Assembly: GCA_963730995.1 (NCBI GenBank)
Contig: CAVSUB010000006.1
Span: 62,001-126,000 of the forward strand
DNA from: CAVSUB01 sp963730995
Lineage (GTDB): Bacteria; Acidobacteriota; Vicinamibacteria; Vicinamibacterales; 2-12-FULL-66-21
Length of the DNA: 64,000 nucleotides
Direction: 5' to 3'
The stretch's first letter is position 1. Each line of letters starts with the position of its first letter. Of the stretch, positions 38,863-47,313 are shown in pieces. The notes beneath the pieces are model-generated. The model had not been told where the DNA came from, did not search any database, and saw nothing but the letters and a program-made list of their open reading frames with translations. The position numbers and the translations under genes were made by a program.

Positions 38863-40062
38863 TCAGCTCGCGTAGCGTTCCTCCACCGTCACCGCGAAAA
38901 CCACGGTTCCTATTCCGCCAATGACGCCTGCGACGACGAAAGGCACCGCAGGCGAGACGCTCCACAACAACCCGCCAACGAATGCTGCGGGGCTGATCGC
39001 GAGACTCCGGATCAGATAGTAGAGGCCGATCGATCGCCCACGGAGCGCCGGCTGCACCATGTCGAGGATCATCGCCTTCCTGGCCGGCTCGCCGATTTCC
39101 CGCAGACCCCCGATGACGAAGGCGGCAATCAGGGACAGGAAGCTCGTCGAGAGGATCACCGCGACGGGAAACAACGCGAAGAAAGCGAACGTTGCGATCA
39201 CGAACGGCTTGCGGCCGACAATCCCTGCCAGCCGGGCCGACGGGATGTAGGCCGCCATCGCCGTGAGTGCTTGCACGGCGACGAGTACGCCGAACTGCGG
39301 CGCCCGGATTCCGATGACGTTCGTCGTGTAGAGCACGAGAAAGACATCCACCATCGCATCGCACGTCCGGATGAAGACGTCGGACAGCAGCAGATGGCGA
39401 AGCTCTGATGGCAGCGATTGCCAGATGCCGCCGATGCGAGTGCGGGCGGGATCAGGGATCCTGCCGATCGAAATGAAAGCGCAGCAGAGCGCGGTGACGC
39501 CCGCCAGCGCGATCGCGGCGAGGAGCGACACTCGCACGCCGGCACGCAGCCCGTACGCGGCGATGAGCATGCCGCCCAGCGTCGGAGCCGCGACGATCGG
39601 TATGCGCTTCAGCACCGACTGGACGGTGAAGCCCATGGCTCGCTGGCGCGAGGGCAGAGCGTCTCCAATGATGGAAAAGAGCGTCGGCGAAGCCATGCTC
39701 GACCAGGCCATCGCGAAGAGCAGGCCCAGGAAGATCCAGGGCCACGTCGGCGCGAGCCAGTAAGTCAGATATCCGGCGCTCGCGATTGCGATGAACAAGA
39801 CCAGTGCGGTCCGGCGCCCCAGGCGATCGGCGAGCCACCCGCCCGGATACTGGTACACGCCGTCCAGGAAATCCTCGAAGGTTCCGAAGAGGCCGATCGC
39901 GGGGATGGGCGCTCCCAGATTCTCGAGATACTTGGGAAGGAACTTCCGCCACAGATTCTCGCCAAGGCTCATCAGGAACACGGTGCCCGAGGCCGCGGCG
40001 ACATTGCGGTTGAGCGCGAAGTAATCGGCCAGGCGGCTGGCGCGATCCGCCGAAGCCGTCAT
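38863..40062 (-). CDS. MFS transporter
   Basis: 399 residues with 12 predicted membrane segments. The MFS loop 2-3 motif is present (GGWLADRLGRRTALVLF) and a related GLREIGEPARKAMI loop is in the second half. It resembles drug or sugar-phosphate efflux-type MFS proteins of unknown substrate. A divergent gene pair begins at 40354 after a 290-bp gap that contains a palindrome. Confidence 0.85.
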   Translation of the reverse strand: MTASADRASRLADYFALNRNVAAASGTVFLMSLGENLWRKFLPKYLENLGAPIPAIGLFGTFEDFLDGVYQYPGGWLADRLGRRTALVLFIAIASAGYLTYWLAPTWPWIFLGLLFAMAWSSMASPTLFSIIGDALPSRQRAMGFTVQSVLKRIPIVAAPTLGGMLIAAYGLRAGVRVSLLAAIALAGVTALCCAFISIGRIPDPARTRIGGIWQSLPSELRHLLLSDVFIRTCDAMVDVFLVLYTTNVIGIRAPQFGVLVAVQALTAMAAYIPSARLAGIVGRKPFVIATFAFFALFPVAVILSTSFLSLIAAFVIGGLREIGEPARKAMILDMVQPALRGRSIGLYYLIRSLAISPAAFVGGLLWSVSPAVPFVVAGVIGGIGTVVFAVTVEERYAS

Positions 40063-40177
40063 ATCGTTCCCACGTCGCCATTATCTTCACACGTGGGCGG
40101 CCGTCAGGCTCCTTCCGACGGACTCACTCACACTTCGGACCGATCGTCGGATCGCGCGAAGCTCAGATATGTTGGTT

Positions 40178-40207
40178 GTAGGGCGGGGTCTGAAGACCCC
40201 GCGCTAC
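40178..40207. repeat. GC-rich palindrome (REP-like)
   Basis: Arms GTAGGGCGGGGTCT / AGACCCCGCGCTAC around GA, with one mismatch in 14 pairs. The central part is identical to the palindrome at 26954. It lies in the 290-bp gap between divergent genes, so it is not a terminator of either. Confidence 0.75.
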
Positions 40208-40353
40208 GCCAACCGAAGTCAATCGCGGTGAAAGCGCGGGAATTTTCTGTCGCTGTCATTACAGAAGGAGCGTGTGTGTTCGTGTCTCAGACCCGGGTGT
40301 CCGGAAGCGGCCAGGCTGGCGCCGCGTCGACGAAATGGATCTCGGGACAGCGT

Positions 40354-41490
40354 ATGGCTCGAACGTGCGTCCTCGCGCTCGTGGCGTGCGCCGGCGGGCT
40401 GACCGCAGCCTCGAGCTCCCAGGATCCGATTGAGCCACGCCTGACCGACGTCTTCGTCGCCGGCGAAGGTACGTACCACACCTATCGAATTCCATCGGTC
40501 ATCGCGACGCCAAACGGCGCGCTGCTCGCCTTTGCCGAAGGCAGGCGTGCGGGCGCCGGCGATGCCGGCGATATCGACCTCGTCCTGAGGCGCAGCGTGG
40601 ATTCGGGCGCCTCGTGGTCCGAGCTTCAGGTGATCGGAGACGATGGCCCGAACACGTTCGGCAATCCCTGTCCTGTCGTCGATTCGATCACCGGTGACAT
40701 CTGGCTGCTGACGACGCACAACCTGGCGTCCGATCGCGAGCGGGACATCGTCGCCGGGACCAGCCGCGAAAGCCGCACGGTTTGGGTGATGAGAAGCGCG
40801 GACGACGGCAGGATGTGGTCTCCACCAGTCGAAATCACCGCGAGCGTGAAGCGGCCTGATTGGACGTGGTATGCGACCGGACCTGGCGTCGGTATTCAGC
40901 TCGCGACCGGCCGTCTGGTCGTTCCAGCGAACCACACGGAGCTGAAGGGCGGCGTGCATCGCTCGCACCTCTTTTTCAGTGACGATCACGGCAAGACGTG
41001 GAGCCTTGGCGGAAGCGCGGATGCCGGGACGAACGAGAGTCAGGTCGTGGAACTGGCCGACGGCAGGCTGATGATGAACATGCGGAACCACCCGCCGCTG
41101 CCCGAGAACTTCAGGATGGTCGCCACCAGCGCCGACGGAGGCAGGACGCTGTCGAAGGCGTACCCCGATCGCGCGCTCATCGAGCCTCCCGCGCAGGCGA
41201 GCTTCATCCGCCTGACGAAACCGAAGGCCAACGATCGCGGGCGTCTTCTGTTCGCCAACCCCGCTGCGCCGAAACGGGAGCGCCTGACCGTGCGCATGAG
41301 CGACGACGAAGGCGTCACGTGGCCAATTGCCCGCGTCGTTCACGAGGGACCGTCCGCCTACTCCAGCCTGGCCGCGTTGCCGGACGGCACGATCGGCCTG
41401 TTGTTCGAGCAGGGCGATCGTTCGCCGTACGAGAGAATTACGTTCGCGCGATTCGGGCTCGAGTGGTTGACCAAGGGAAAAGACAAATGA
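40354..41490 (+). CDS. Secreted exo-alpha-sialidase-like protein (BNR repeats)
   Basis: 378 residues from the ATG at 40354. The frame is open far upstream, but a signal peptide (VLALVACAGGLTAASS) starts here. The arginine-triad region begins with YHTYRIPSVI, and several Asp boxes are present (SVDSGASWS, SADDGRMWS, SDDHGKTWS, SDDEGVTWP), giving the six-bladed sialidase propeller. True GH33 activity needs three arginines, a Tyr/Glu pair and an Asp; the first Arg is clear and the rest are not proven. It overlaps the next gene by 4 bp (ATGA). Confidence 0.85.
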   Translation: MARTCVLALVACAGGLTAASSSQDPIEPRLTDVFVAGEGTYHTYRIPSVIATPNGALLAFAEGRRAGAGDAGDIDLVLRRSVDSGASWSELQVIGDDGPNTFGNPCPVVDSITGDIWLLTTHNLASDRERDIVAGTSRESRTVWVMRSADDGRMWSPPVEITASVKRPDWTWYATGPGVGIQLATGRLVVPANHTELKGGVHRSHLFFSDDHGKTWSLGGSADAGTNESQVVELADGRLMMNMRNHPPLPENFRMVATSADGGRTLSKAYPDRALIEPPAQASFIRLTKPKANDRGRLLFANPAAPKRERLTVRMSDDEGVTWPIARVVHEGPSAYSSLAALPDGTIGLLFEQGDRSPYERITFARFGLEWLTKGKDK

Positions 41491-42191
41491 ATCTCGACAA
41501 CCTCACCTACCCCATCGTCCAGCTCTCCCTCGACCTGATCTCTCTTGACGAAGCCTTGGAGACAGCCGCAGTCGGCGTGACCGCGGGGGTGGACTGGCTC
41601 GAGGCGGGAACGCCGCTCCTGCTCGCGCACGGCCTGCGGGCGGTCGAGGCGCTGCGCGCGCGATTCCCCGACCATCCGATCGTCGCGGATTTGAAGACGA
41701 TGGACGGCGGGTATCTCGAGGCCGAGATGATGGCCAGGGCCGGCGCGAATCTCGTGGTCGTGATGGGGCGGGCGCACGAAGCGACGATCCGGCGCGTCGT
41801 CGACGCCGGACGTGACTTCGGGATCAAGGTGATGGGCGATAACCTCGCGGCAGAGGACCGTGTCGCCTGCGCGCAGTGGATGGAGAGCCTCGGCGTCGAC
41901 TTCATCGTCCATCACATCGGCTTCGACGAGCGCGCGATGATCAAGGGATTGAGCCCGCTCGACGAGCTCGATCGGGTCGTGCAGGCAGTGTCGATACCGG
42001 TACAGGCCGTGGGCGGCCTCTCCATTCAACAGGCGATCGAGTGCCCGCGGCGGGGCGCTCCGCTGGTGGTGCTCGGCGCGCCGCTCGTGATCGACGGCAC
42101 AGCGTTCAGACCCGCCGATGCCGACCTGCTGTCGACGCTGCGGAAGATCTGCAATGCCGTTCACGGTCGGCCCCACGCGGCGCCTAGCTAG
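41487..42191 (+). CDS. Hexulose-6-phosphate synthase-like decarboxylase/aldolase
   Basis: 234 residues, coupled to the sialidase-like gene (ATG overlaps its stop). It belongs to the OMP-decarboxylase superfamily with the signature ADLKTMDGG (D-x-K-x-x-D) of hexulose-phosphate synthases and 3-keto-gulonate-6-phosphate decarboxylases, followed by AGANLVVVMGRAHEATI and PVQAVGGLS. The exact motif is closest to hexulose-phosphate synthase (formaldehyde fixation, or the reverse to ribulose-5-P). No isomerase partner gene is adjacent, so a sugar-acid decarboxylase role is also open. Confidence 0.82.
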   Translation: MNLDNLTYPIVQLSLDLISLDEALETAAVGVTAGVDWLEAGTPLLLAHGLRAVEALRARFPDHPIVADLKTMDGGYLEAEMMARAGANLVVVMGRAHEATIRRVVDAGRDFGIKVMGDNLAAEDRVACAQWMESLGVDFIVHHIGFDERAMIKGLSPLDELDRVVQAVSIPVQAVGGLSIQQAIECPRRGAPLVVLGAPLVIDGTAFRPADADLLSTLRKICNAVHGRPHAAPS

Positions 42192-42206
42192 GAGGCCGTT
42201 CCCACG

Positions 42207-43472
42207 TTACAGCTGGCGCATCTCTTCTCGTCCGAGCGGCCGTCCGTACTTCGCCGCGATGCGCCCGGCCGCGTTGACCTGGGCGTCCTCGAGAGTGGTC
42301 GAGAGCCAGACACACCGAATCGAGAGACCTCGCCTGTGCGCCGCCTGGATCACCGGCGTACGGGCCTTGCGCGTGACGTATGTATTGTCGAGAACGATGC
42401 GCGTCCGGCCCGACGCGAGGAGTCCATCGATTGCCGGGAGGATCTCGCGCAGGGACCCTCCCGATTCGTCCCGGCTCAACCGCTCGTAGCCTCGCGCGAC
42501 GAATGTGCGCGCGAGCGTGCTCTTGCCGGCGCCGGGCAGGCCCATGATCAGCACGAGCTCGCCCTCGATTCGTTTCGGGGCCTCCGCTCGCGGTGACGCC
42601 CGCAGCGCTCGCCCCGCCGGGAAGCGCTCGTCGAGAATCGCACGGTCTGCTTCCGTGAAGGCGATGGATTGGATCCGCGCAAGTGATCTCGCGGTATCTA
42701 CGTGAGTCGCGCCGGGAACAGGCAGGATCCCGCTCGAGAGGTCTATCAACCATGCGAGCGCAATTTCGAATGCCGTCGCGTCGTGGCGCTTCGCGAGATT
42801 GGCGAGCGTCGCATCCGAAAGCGTCCGGCGCCGTCGCCGAGAGCCGCCGAGAGGACGATGCGCGATCACCTGGATGCCGTTGGCGCGGCAGTACTGGACG
42901 ACCCCGCTCAGAAAGCCGCCGTCGTGCCAGACGCTCAGCTCGACTTGCACCGAAGCGATCTCGGTGATTTGCCGGGCCTCTTCGATCTGCGCCACGTTGA
43001 CGTTGCACAGGCCGATCTGCTCGACCAATCCGTCGCGTCGTAGAGCGGCCAGGGCTCGGACGCTCGTAGACAGCGGCGATCGGGGATCGGGCGCATGGAG
43101 CTGATAGAGCTGGATGCGCTCGACGCCGAGAGCCCGGCGGCTCGCTTCGCAGGCGGAAACGATCGCTCGTGCGCGTCCGTCTTCGATCCAGTTACCCTGC
43201 GGTCGGGTCAGACCGCCTTTCGTCGCGACGACGATGCGCGCGCGATCTCCGGTCCAGGTGTCGAGGGCAGTCGCGATGAGCCGCTCGTTGTGGCCGGTCT
43301 CCGTGGAGTCCCAGCAGTAGGCGTCCGCCGTGTCGAAGAACGTAATGCCGGCATCGAACGCGGCGTGCAGGACCGCGATGCCGTCCGAAGCATTCCGGTC
43401 GCGCTCCGTGGACAGTCGCATGCAGCCCATTCCGACGCGCGGCGTAGCGGCTGGCCCGATGAACGTGATCAC
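42207..43472 (-). CDS. Aldo/keto reductase fused to a polynucleotide-kinase-like P-loop domain
   Basis: 421 residues from a GTG at 43472; a TTG at 43511 is an alternative. Residues 1-290 are an aldo/keto reductase with the full tetrad D47, Y52, K85 and H126 (ITFFDTADAY, VVATKGG, QLYQLHAPD). Residues 300-421 are a P-loop kinase: GLPGAGKST (311-319), SRDESGGS, LDNTYVTRKAR (361-371) and IRCVWLSTTLEDAQVNAAGR. This resembles the kinase half of PNKP-type enzymes. The protein ends soon after, 16 bp short of the convergent gene, so the kinase domain may lack its last helices. The substrate is unknown. Confidence 0.82.
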   Translation of the reverse strand: MITFIGPAATPRVGMGCMRLSTERDRNASDGIAVLHAAFDAGITFFDTADAYCWDSTETGHNERLIATALDTWTGDRARIVVATKGGLTRPQGNWIEDGRARAIVSACEASRRALGVERIQLYQLHAPDPRSPLSTSVRALAALRRDGLVEQIGLCNVNVAQIEEARQITEIASVQVELSVWHDGGFLSGVVQYCRANGIQVIAHRPLGGSRRRRRTLSDATLANLAKRHDATAFEIALAWLIDLSSGILPVPGATHVDTARSLARIQSIAFTEADRAILDERFPAGRALRASPRAEAPKRIEGELVLIMGLPGAGKSTLARTFVARGYERLSRDESGGSLREILPAIDGLLASGRTRIVLDNTYVTRKARTPVIQAAHRRGLSIRCVWLSTTLEDAQVNAAGRIAAKYGRPLGREEMRQL

Positions 43473-43536
43473 GACCGAGGTCTCATGGGAGAATCGAGGT
43501 GAATCGCTCAACCTGGAACAGGATAGCGGGTCGATA

Positions 43537-44037
43537 GTGAACTGGGTGAACGTCGCATTGCTCGCGCTCGCCTCGAGCGTCCTCCCGGCCGATGGACGTA
43601 TGCCGCAGAAGCACGGGCTTCCGGTACGAGTCTACGTGTTTACAGCCGAGGCAGGCGGCGCGACGGTCTCAGAGGAGGAGCAGGGCCGTCTCGATTCGGT
43701 CCGGGACCTGAGCGATGCGCTGAAGGGATCGCGATTCATTCTCGTCCCGTCCGCGGACCAGGCGCAGCTGACAGTCGAGATCACCAACCGTGAAGAGCGG
43801 GATTCCGCTCAAGGCGGGTTCGGCGGAAAGTCGCTGACGAAGTTCCGCGAGACGATCCTGCGGATACAAGTCAAGGCAGGCGAGGATCAGTCGGAGCTCA
43901 AGGGGATAGGGCGGCCGTCCTGGGGGGCGGCCGCCAAGGATGCCGCCAAGCAGTTGTCAACCTGGGTGAACAATCACCACGTCATCGAAGCAGGCAGTTC
44001 CGTCAAAGAGCAGTCGGGACTTCAGCCTCTACATTAG
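43537..44037 (+). CDS. Hypothetical exported protein
   Basis: 166 residues from a GTG at 43537 with a purine-rich stretch upstream. The N-terminus VNVALLALASSVLPADG looks like a signal peptide. The rest is a mixed alpha/beta protein (VRVYVFTAEAGGATVSEEEQGRLDSVRDLSDAL, FILVPSADQAQLTVEITNRE). No family is recognised. The pattern of a small secreted protein with a 'VYVFTAE' strand followed by a helix suggests a compact periplasmic fold. Confidence 0.62.
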   Translation: MNWVNVALLALASSVLPADGRMPQKHGLPVRVYVFTAEAGGATVSEEEQGRLDSVRDLSDALKGSRFILVPSADQAQLTVEITNREERDSAQGGFGGKSLTKFRETILRIQVKAGEDQSELKGIGRPSWGAAAKDAAKQLSTWVNNHHVIEAGSSVKEQSGLQPLH

Positions 44038-44140
44038 AAGCCATCTCACAAATACTCTGCATCGGGCTCAACACCCTCGGCGCCAGGTGGATAGGTCAAC
44101 ACACTTGGGCGATTAGGCCCAGCAGGAGCGTGTGCCTGGG

Positions 44141-44602
44141 ATGAAGAACGGGACTCTGCTGCATCCGGAAGCACGGGCGGAAATCCTGCGACGGATCGAG
44201 GTGCTCACGCCGCGGAGCGAACGCAGGTGGGGCCGGATGACTCCGCATCAGATGGTGTGTCATCTGAGCGATGCGTGTCGCGCGGCCTTGGGCGAGCGGC
44301 GTGTTCCGGTCATTGGTACGCTCTGGGAGCGCACCGTGATTCGGTGGTTGGCAATACACACGAACGTCAGATGGCCGCAGGGCGTCAGGACCGTGCCGGA
44401 GGCCGATCAGGAAATCGGGGGCACTCGTCCAACCGAGTTTGCGCGCGACGTCGATGAATTGCGAGGTCTGATTCAGCGGTTCGGTGGCCCGAAAGCGCAG
44501 CTCTCAGGATACCATCCGCTGTTTGGCGCCCTGTCGGAAGCGGAATGGGGCAGATTCAGTTACCGTCATGCGGATCATCATCTTCGTCAATTCGGTGCCT
44601 AG
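44141..44602 (+). CDS. DUF1569 (DinB-superfamily) protein
   Basis: 153 residues from the ATG at 44141; a GTG three codons earlier sits closer to GGAG. The four-helix DinB-like fold is indicated by RWGRMTPHQMVCHLSDACRAAL and the C-terminal DUF1569 mark HPLFGALSEAEWGRFSYRHADHHLRQFG, where histidines may bind a metal. The function is unknown; DinB-like proteins often use bacillithiol or similar thiols. Confidence 0.83.
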   Translation: MKNGTLLHPEARAEILRRIEVLTPRSERRWGRMTPHQMVCHLSDACRAALGERRVPVIGTLWERTVIRWLAIHTNVRWPQGVRTVPEADQEIGGTRPTEFARDVDELRGLIQRFGGPKAQLSGYHPLFGALSEAEWGRFSYRHADHHLRQFGA

Positions 44603-45022
44603 GAACAGGGCAATCGAGATTCGTCAGGACGTCGAGCGTCTGCTGCTTCGCGGTGAGCCGAAGAACGTGCGAATCGCAAGTGCGCCGCGGCTCAAGCCGC
44701 ACGTGACCCGCGATAAACGGCGCGCTAATTTCCTGTCTGCTGCAGACATCGCTCGCCATGAGGCGACTGATCGTTACGTATCAGTCCAAGCTGCCAACGC
44801 CCGCGCTGACTGTAACCACAAGGTAACTGTCAGAAACGATCGCCGAAAATCATCGTTGACGGAACAGCAGAGACGATAGGATCTTCAAGCAGATACTTGG
44901 CACGCCCTGACAAGGTCACTTCCTACGACGACCGTCAAGAGTGGTTGGCCGCGGGGGATCGTGCCGGGCGGATGGCGGACCATGCTGCTCGCCCGACGAG
45001 CAGTCTGAAGATGGAGGCACCT
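44603..45022. other. 420-bp region without a recognised gene
   Basis: No frame here looks like a protein. It holds a small palindrome GCGGCT-CA-AGCCGC (44687-44700) and a weak promoter-like pair TTGACG (44856) and TAGGAT (44877), 15 bases apart, upstream of the GerW operon. The base composition is slightly less GC-rich than around it. Confidence 0.5.
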
Positions 45023-45382
45023 ATGGAGCATGTCGAGAGCTTGCTGAAGGCAACGCTTGGCGAAATCGAGCGTCTTCTCAGCACCCGTACCGTTGTCGGT
45101 GAGCCGATCCACCTCGAGGGCCAGACGATCATCCCGCTCGTTGCGGTTGGTTTTGGCTTTTGTGCTGGCGGCGCGTCCGGCAAGAACCAGAAGACGGCGA
45201 GCTTGGAAGGCCTTGGCGGCGGCTCCGGCGCCGGAGGCGGTGTCAAACCGGTCGCGGTCATCATCGCCAGCAAGGATGGCGTGCGTCTGGAGAGCGTTCG
45301 CAGAGGTGCGGCCAACGTCGTCGAGAAGGTCGGTCAGGCCGTCGGCCACATCATTGAAAAGCGCGGCGAGAAGTCGGCCTAG
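45023..45382 (+). CDS. GerW/YtfJ-family protein
   Basis: 119 residues from the ATG at 45023 (GGAGG 7 bases upstream). The family mark VGEPIHLEGQTIIPLVAVGFGFCAGGASG is followed by a glycine-rich linker and KPVAVIIASKDGVRLESV. YtfJ is a small protein first described in Bacillus spores. Acidobacteriota do not sporulate, so it must do something else here. The next gene encodes a DUF2953 protein, the same partner (YtfI) as in Bacillus. Confidence 0.87.
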   Translation: MEHVESLLKATLGEIERLLSTRTVVGEPIHLEGQTIIPLVAVGFGFCAGGASGKNQKTASLEGLGGGSGAGGGVKPVAVIIASKDGVRLESVRRGAANVVEKVGQAVGHIIEKRGEKSA

Positions 45383-45396
45383 GTCGGGTCGCGCAT

Positions 45397-45993
45397 ATGC
45401 TCGCGCTCGTTGCTGCGTTAGCGGCTCCGATCGCCCTCATGGTGGCGATGCTTGCCGTGCCGCTCGTACTGTTCATCGAGGCCGAGCGCACTGACAAGCT
45501 GAAGTTCCGGTGGCGACTGTTCTGGCTCTTCGGCCTGGTCAAGCCTCGCTCGCGGAACCGATCTGCGCCGTCGGCACCCGAGCGCGCCGCCGCCAGGCCT
45601 GCTGACACGCCGAAGAAACGGAGGGGGAGAGGGCGGCGCGTCGCAGTTGCGGTTCTGCGGACACGCGGCCTCATCGAGAGAGTCGTCCGGCTCGCCCTTG
45701 CGCTGCTCCGGCGGGTGACACTCGAAAGGCTTCAATTGGATGCGATGTTCGGCTTCGAGAACCCAGCGGATACGGGGTTCGTATACGGATGCCTTTCGCC
45801 GGTGCTTGTGCTGGCGGACGTACGGGGACTGAACATCCGCTGTCATCCGATGTTCCTGGAGTCGGGCGTTCGAGGTGCGTTCCGCGCGACAATCCGTGTC
45901 CGTCCGCTCTTGGTGGTGGGACCGATTGTCGCGTTCCTCGTGTCCCCTCCGGTTTTTCGCGCCGCACGTGTGGCGTGGCGAACAAGAAAATGA
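45397..45993 (+). CDS. DUF2953 (YtfI-like) membrane protein
   Basis: 198 residues. An N-terminal membrane segment (LVAALAAPIALMVAMLAVPLVLF), a positively charged linker with KKRRGRGRR, and a C-terminal part RVTLERLQLDAMFGFENPADTGFVYG typical of DUF2953. A second hydrophobic stretch (LLVVGPIVAFLVSP) is near the end. It follows the GerW-like gene by 14 bp, and pairing of these two families is conserved in distant bacteria, which supports a joint function at the membrane. Confidence 0.8.
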   Translation: MLALVAALAAPIALMVAMLAVPLVLFIEAERTDKLKFRWRLFWLFGLVKPRSRNRSAPSAPERAAARPADTPKKRRGRGRRVAVAVLRTRGLIERVVRLALALLRRVTLERLQLDAMFGFENPADTGFVYGCLSPVLVLADVRGLNIRCHPMFLESGVRGAFRATIRVRPLLVVGPIVAFLVSPPVFRAARVAWRTRK

Positions 45994-46208
45994 GCGACCT
46001 GCGCTCCGACGCGCGCGTCACCGTCACAGTCGGTGACCTGGAGATTGAATCGACCGAGAGAACCGTCGTGCGTGTGGAGCGCGTTTGCGGTGGGATTGTC
46101 GGACTGGCGTTCAAGCGACCAGTATCCATCGTTGTCCGGTCACCAGCCGGCACATGGAGACTGGATCTGCAGTCCGAAGACGACGTGCCTGGAGCCTCAT
46201 TTTCTTGA
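45990..46208 (+). CDS. Small hypothetical protein of the GerW/DUF2953 operon
   Basis: 72 residues. The ATG overlaps the DUF2953 stop (ATGA), so it is coupled. The sequence predicts a small all-beta protein (ARVTVTVGDLEIESTERTVVRVERVCGG, RPVSIVVRSPAGTWRLDLQ) without membrane segments. No known family. Confidence 0.6.
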   Translation: MSDLRSDARVTVTVGDLEIESTERTVVRVERVCGGIVGLAFKRPVSIVVRSPAGTWRLDLQSEDDVPGASFS

Positions 46209-46212
46209 GGGG

Positions 46213-47313
46213 TTATGAGATCGCCTCCAGTTGCAGTGCGCTCAGCGTACCGGGTTCCATCTGAATCGCCGGACGTTCTCGCGCTTTCTCCAGCAATACC
46301 GAGTCGCCGAACTCGTGAGTGCGATAGCCGTACCGCTCGAGCTCGGCGTCGATTGCGTCGAGCGTCGAACCGGTCACGAACGTCTGCAGCAGGTCGTAGT
46401 GACTCGTTCCGGGCTCGTGGGTTCCGGTAAGGACCGCGTCGACAACGCGCAGGATGCTGGCCGGCCCCAGCCTCTGGGTCGCGAGCCCTTCCCCGGATCG
46501 GATCGATCCGCCATGCGCTCCCGCATGTTCCAGCGCCCTCACCACCGACGTTCCAACGGCGACGATGCGGCTGCCTCGTGCGCGGGCGCGATGGATGAGG
46601 CGTGCCGTCGACCGCGGAATGAGATACGGCTCGTCGAAAGGGAGCATCGCGTCGAGTGCCGGATCTCCTGTCGAGGAGAGTCCGGCGGCGTGCGTGAGCG
46701 TTCCGAACGCGATTCGGCGGTCGGCCATGGCGTCGAGCACGCCCCAGCTGAGGGCGAAGCCGGCAGACGGCGGCTCGAATGCGGCCGGCGGACCTGCGAT
46801 CGGCGTCCAGGTGTCCCACACGGCAAGTGGCTCCTGCAGATGGGCGTACTGAACGGGACGTCCGTGTCTGGCGAGTCCGGCCCAGATGTCGTCCGGCGTG
46901 CCCTCGAACTGCAGCAGGACGAGCCGTGGATGATTCATGTGTGACACCACGGTCGCAGCGAGGGGACCGAGCAGCAGTCGATCGCCGCGACGAAGTGCCG
47001 GCGGCTGCGGACGATCCTCGGTCCGCACGTGGAAGTCTCCTTCGCCGAAGATCACGGCGACGGCGCGGCTGATGCTGGACGGCGAGAGCGACGCGCGTGC
47101 GGCGAGCCTGACTTCGATCTCGCGTCCGCTGGGCGCGTGTGTTCCGCGGAGGCTGGCAGGAATCGTCGCGGCGTCGTTCGCGATCACGACGTCGCACGGC
47201 CTCAAGAGGTCGACCAGTTGTGACCGGGGCACGTGCTCCATGAACCCGAACGTGTCGACCGTGAGGAGCCTCGCGTCCCTCGGACGCTGGACGGGAGCAG
47301 TCGCGGGGATCAT
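46213..47313 (-). CDS. QueA-like protein (S-adenosylmethionine:tRNA ribosyltransferase-isomerase family)
   Basis: 366 residues; the ATG overlaps the SDR stop (ATGA). The QueA scaffold is visible: DVVIANDAATIPASLRG, GRPVQYAHL, EPPSAGFALSWGVLDAM, IVAVGTSVVRALE, and the C-terminal YGYRTHEFGDSVLLEK. The central motif of true QueA (LHVGxGTFxPV) is replaced by TLTHAAGLSSTG, and the N-terminal FDYxLP block is weak. It may therefore be a paralogue and not the queuosine enzyme that adds epoxycyclopentane from SAM to tRNA. It is transcribed with the SDR gene from a SoxR-type promoter. Confidence 0.8.
   Translation of the reverse strand: MIPATAPVQRPRDARLLTVDTFGFMEHVPRSQLVDLLRPCDVVIANDAATIPASLRGTHAPSGREIEVRLAARASLSPSSISRAVAVIFGEGDFHVRTEDRPQPPALRRGDRLLLGPLAATVVSHMNHPRLVLLQFEGTPDDIWAGLARHGRPVQYAHLQEPLAVWDTWTPIAGPPAAFEPPSAGFALSWGVLDAMADRRIAFGTLTHAAGLSSTGDPALDAMLPFDEPYLIPRSTARLIHRARARGSRIVAVGTSVVRALEHAGAHGGSIRSGEGLATQRLGPASILRVVDAVLTGTHEPGTSHYDLLQTFVTGSTLDAIDAELERYGYRTHEFGDSVLLEKARERPAIQMEPGTLSALQLEAIS

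Noticed and set aside
39418..40353. Upstream extension of the sialidase-like frame by about 310 residues
   Set aside because: It is antisense to the MFS transporter, and the signal peptide starts at 40354.
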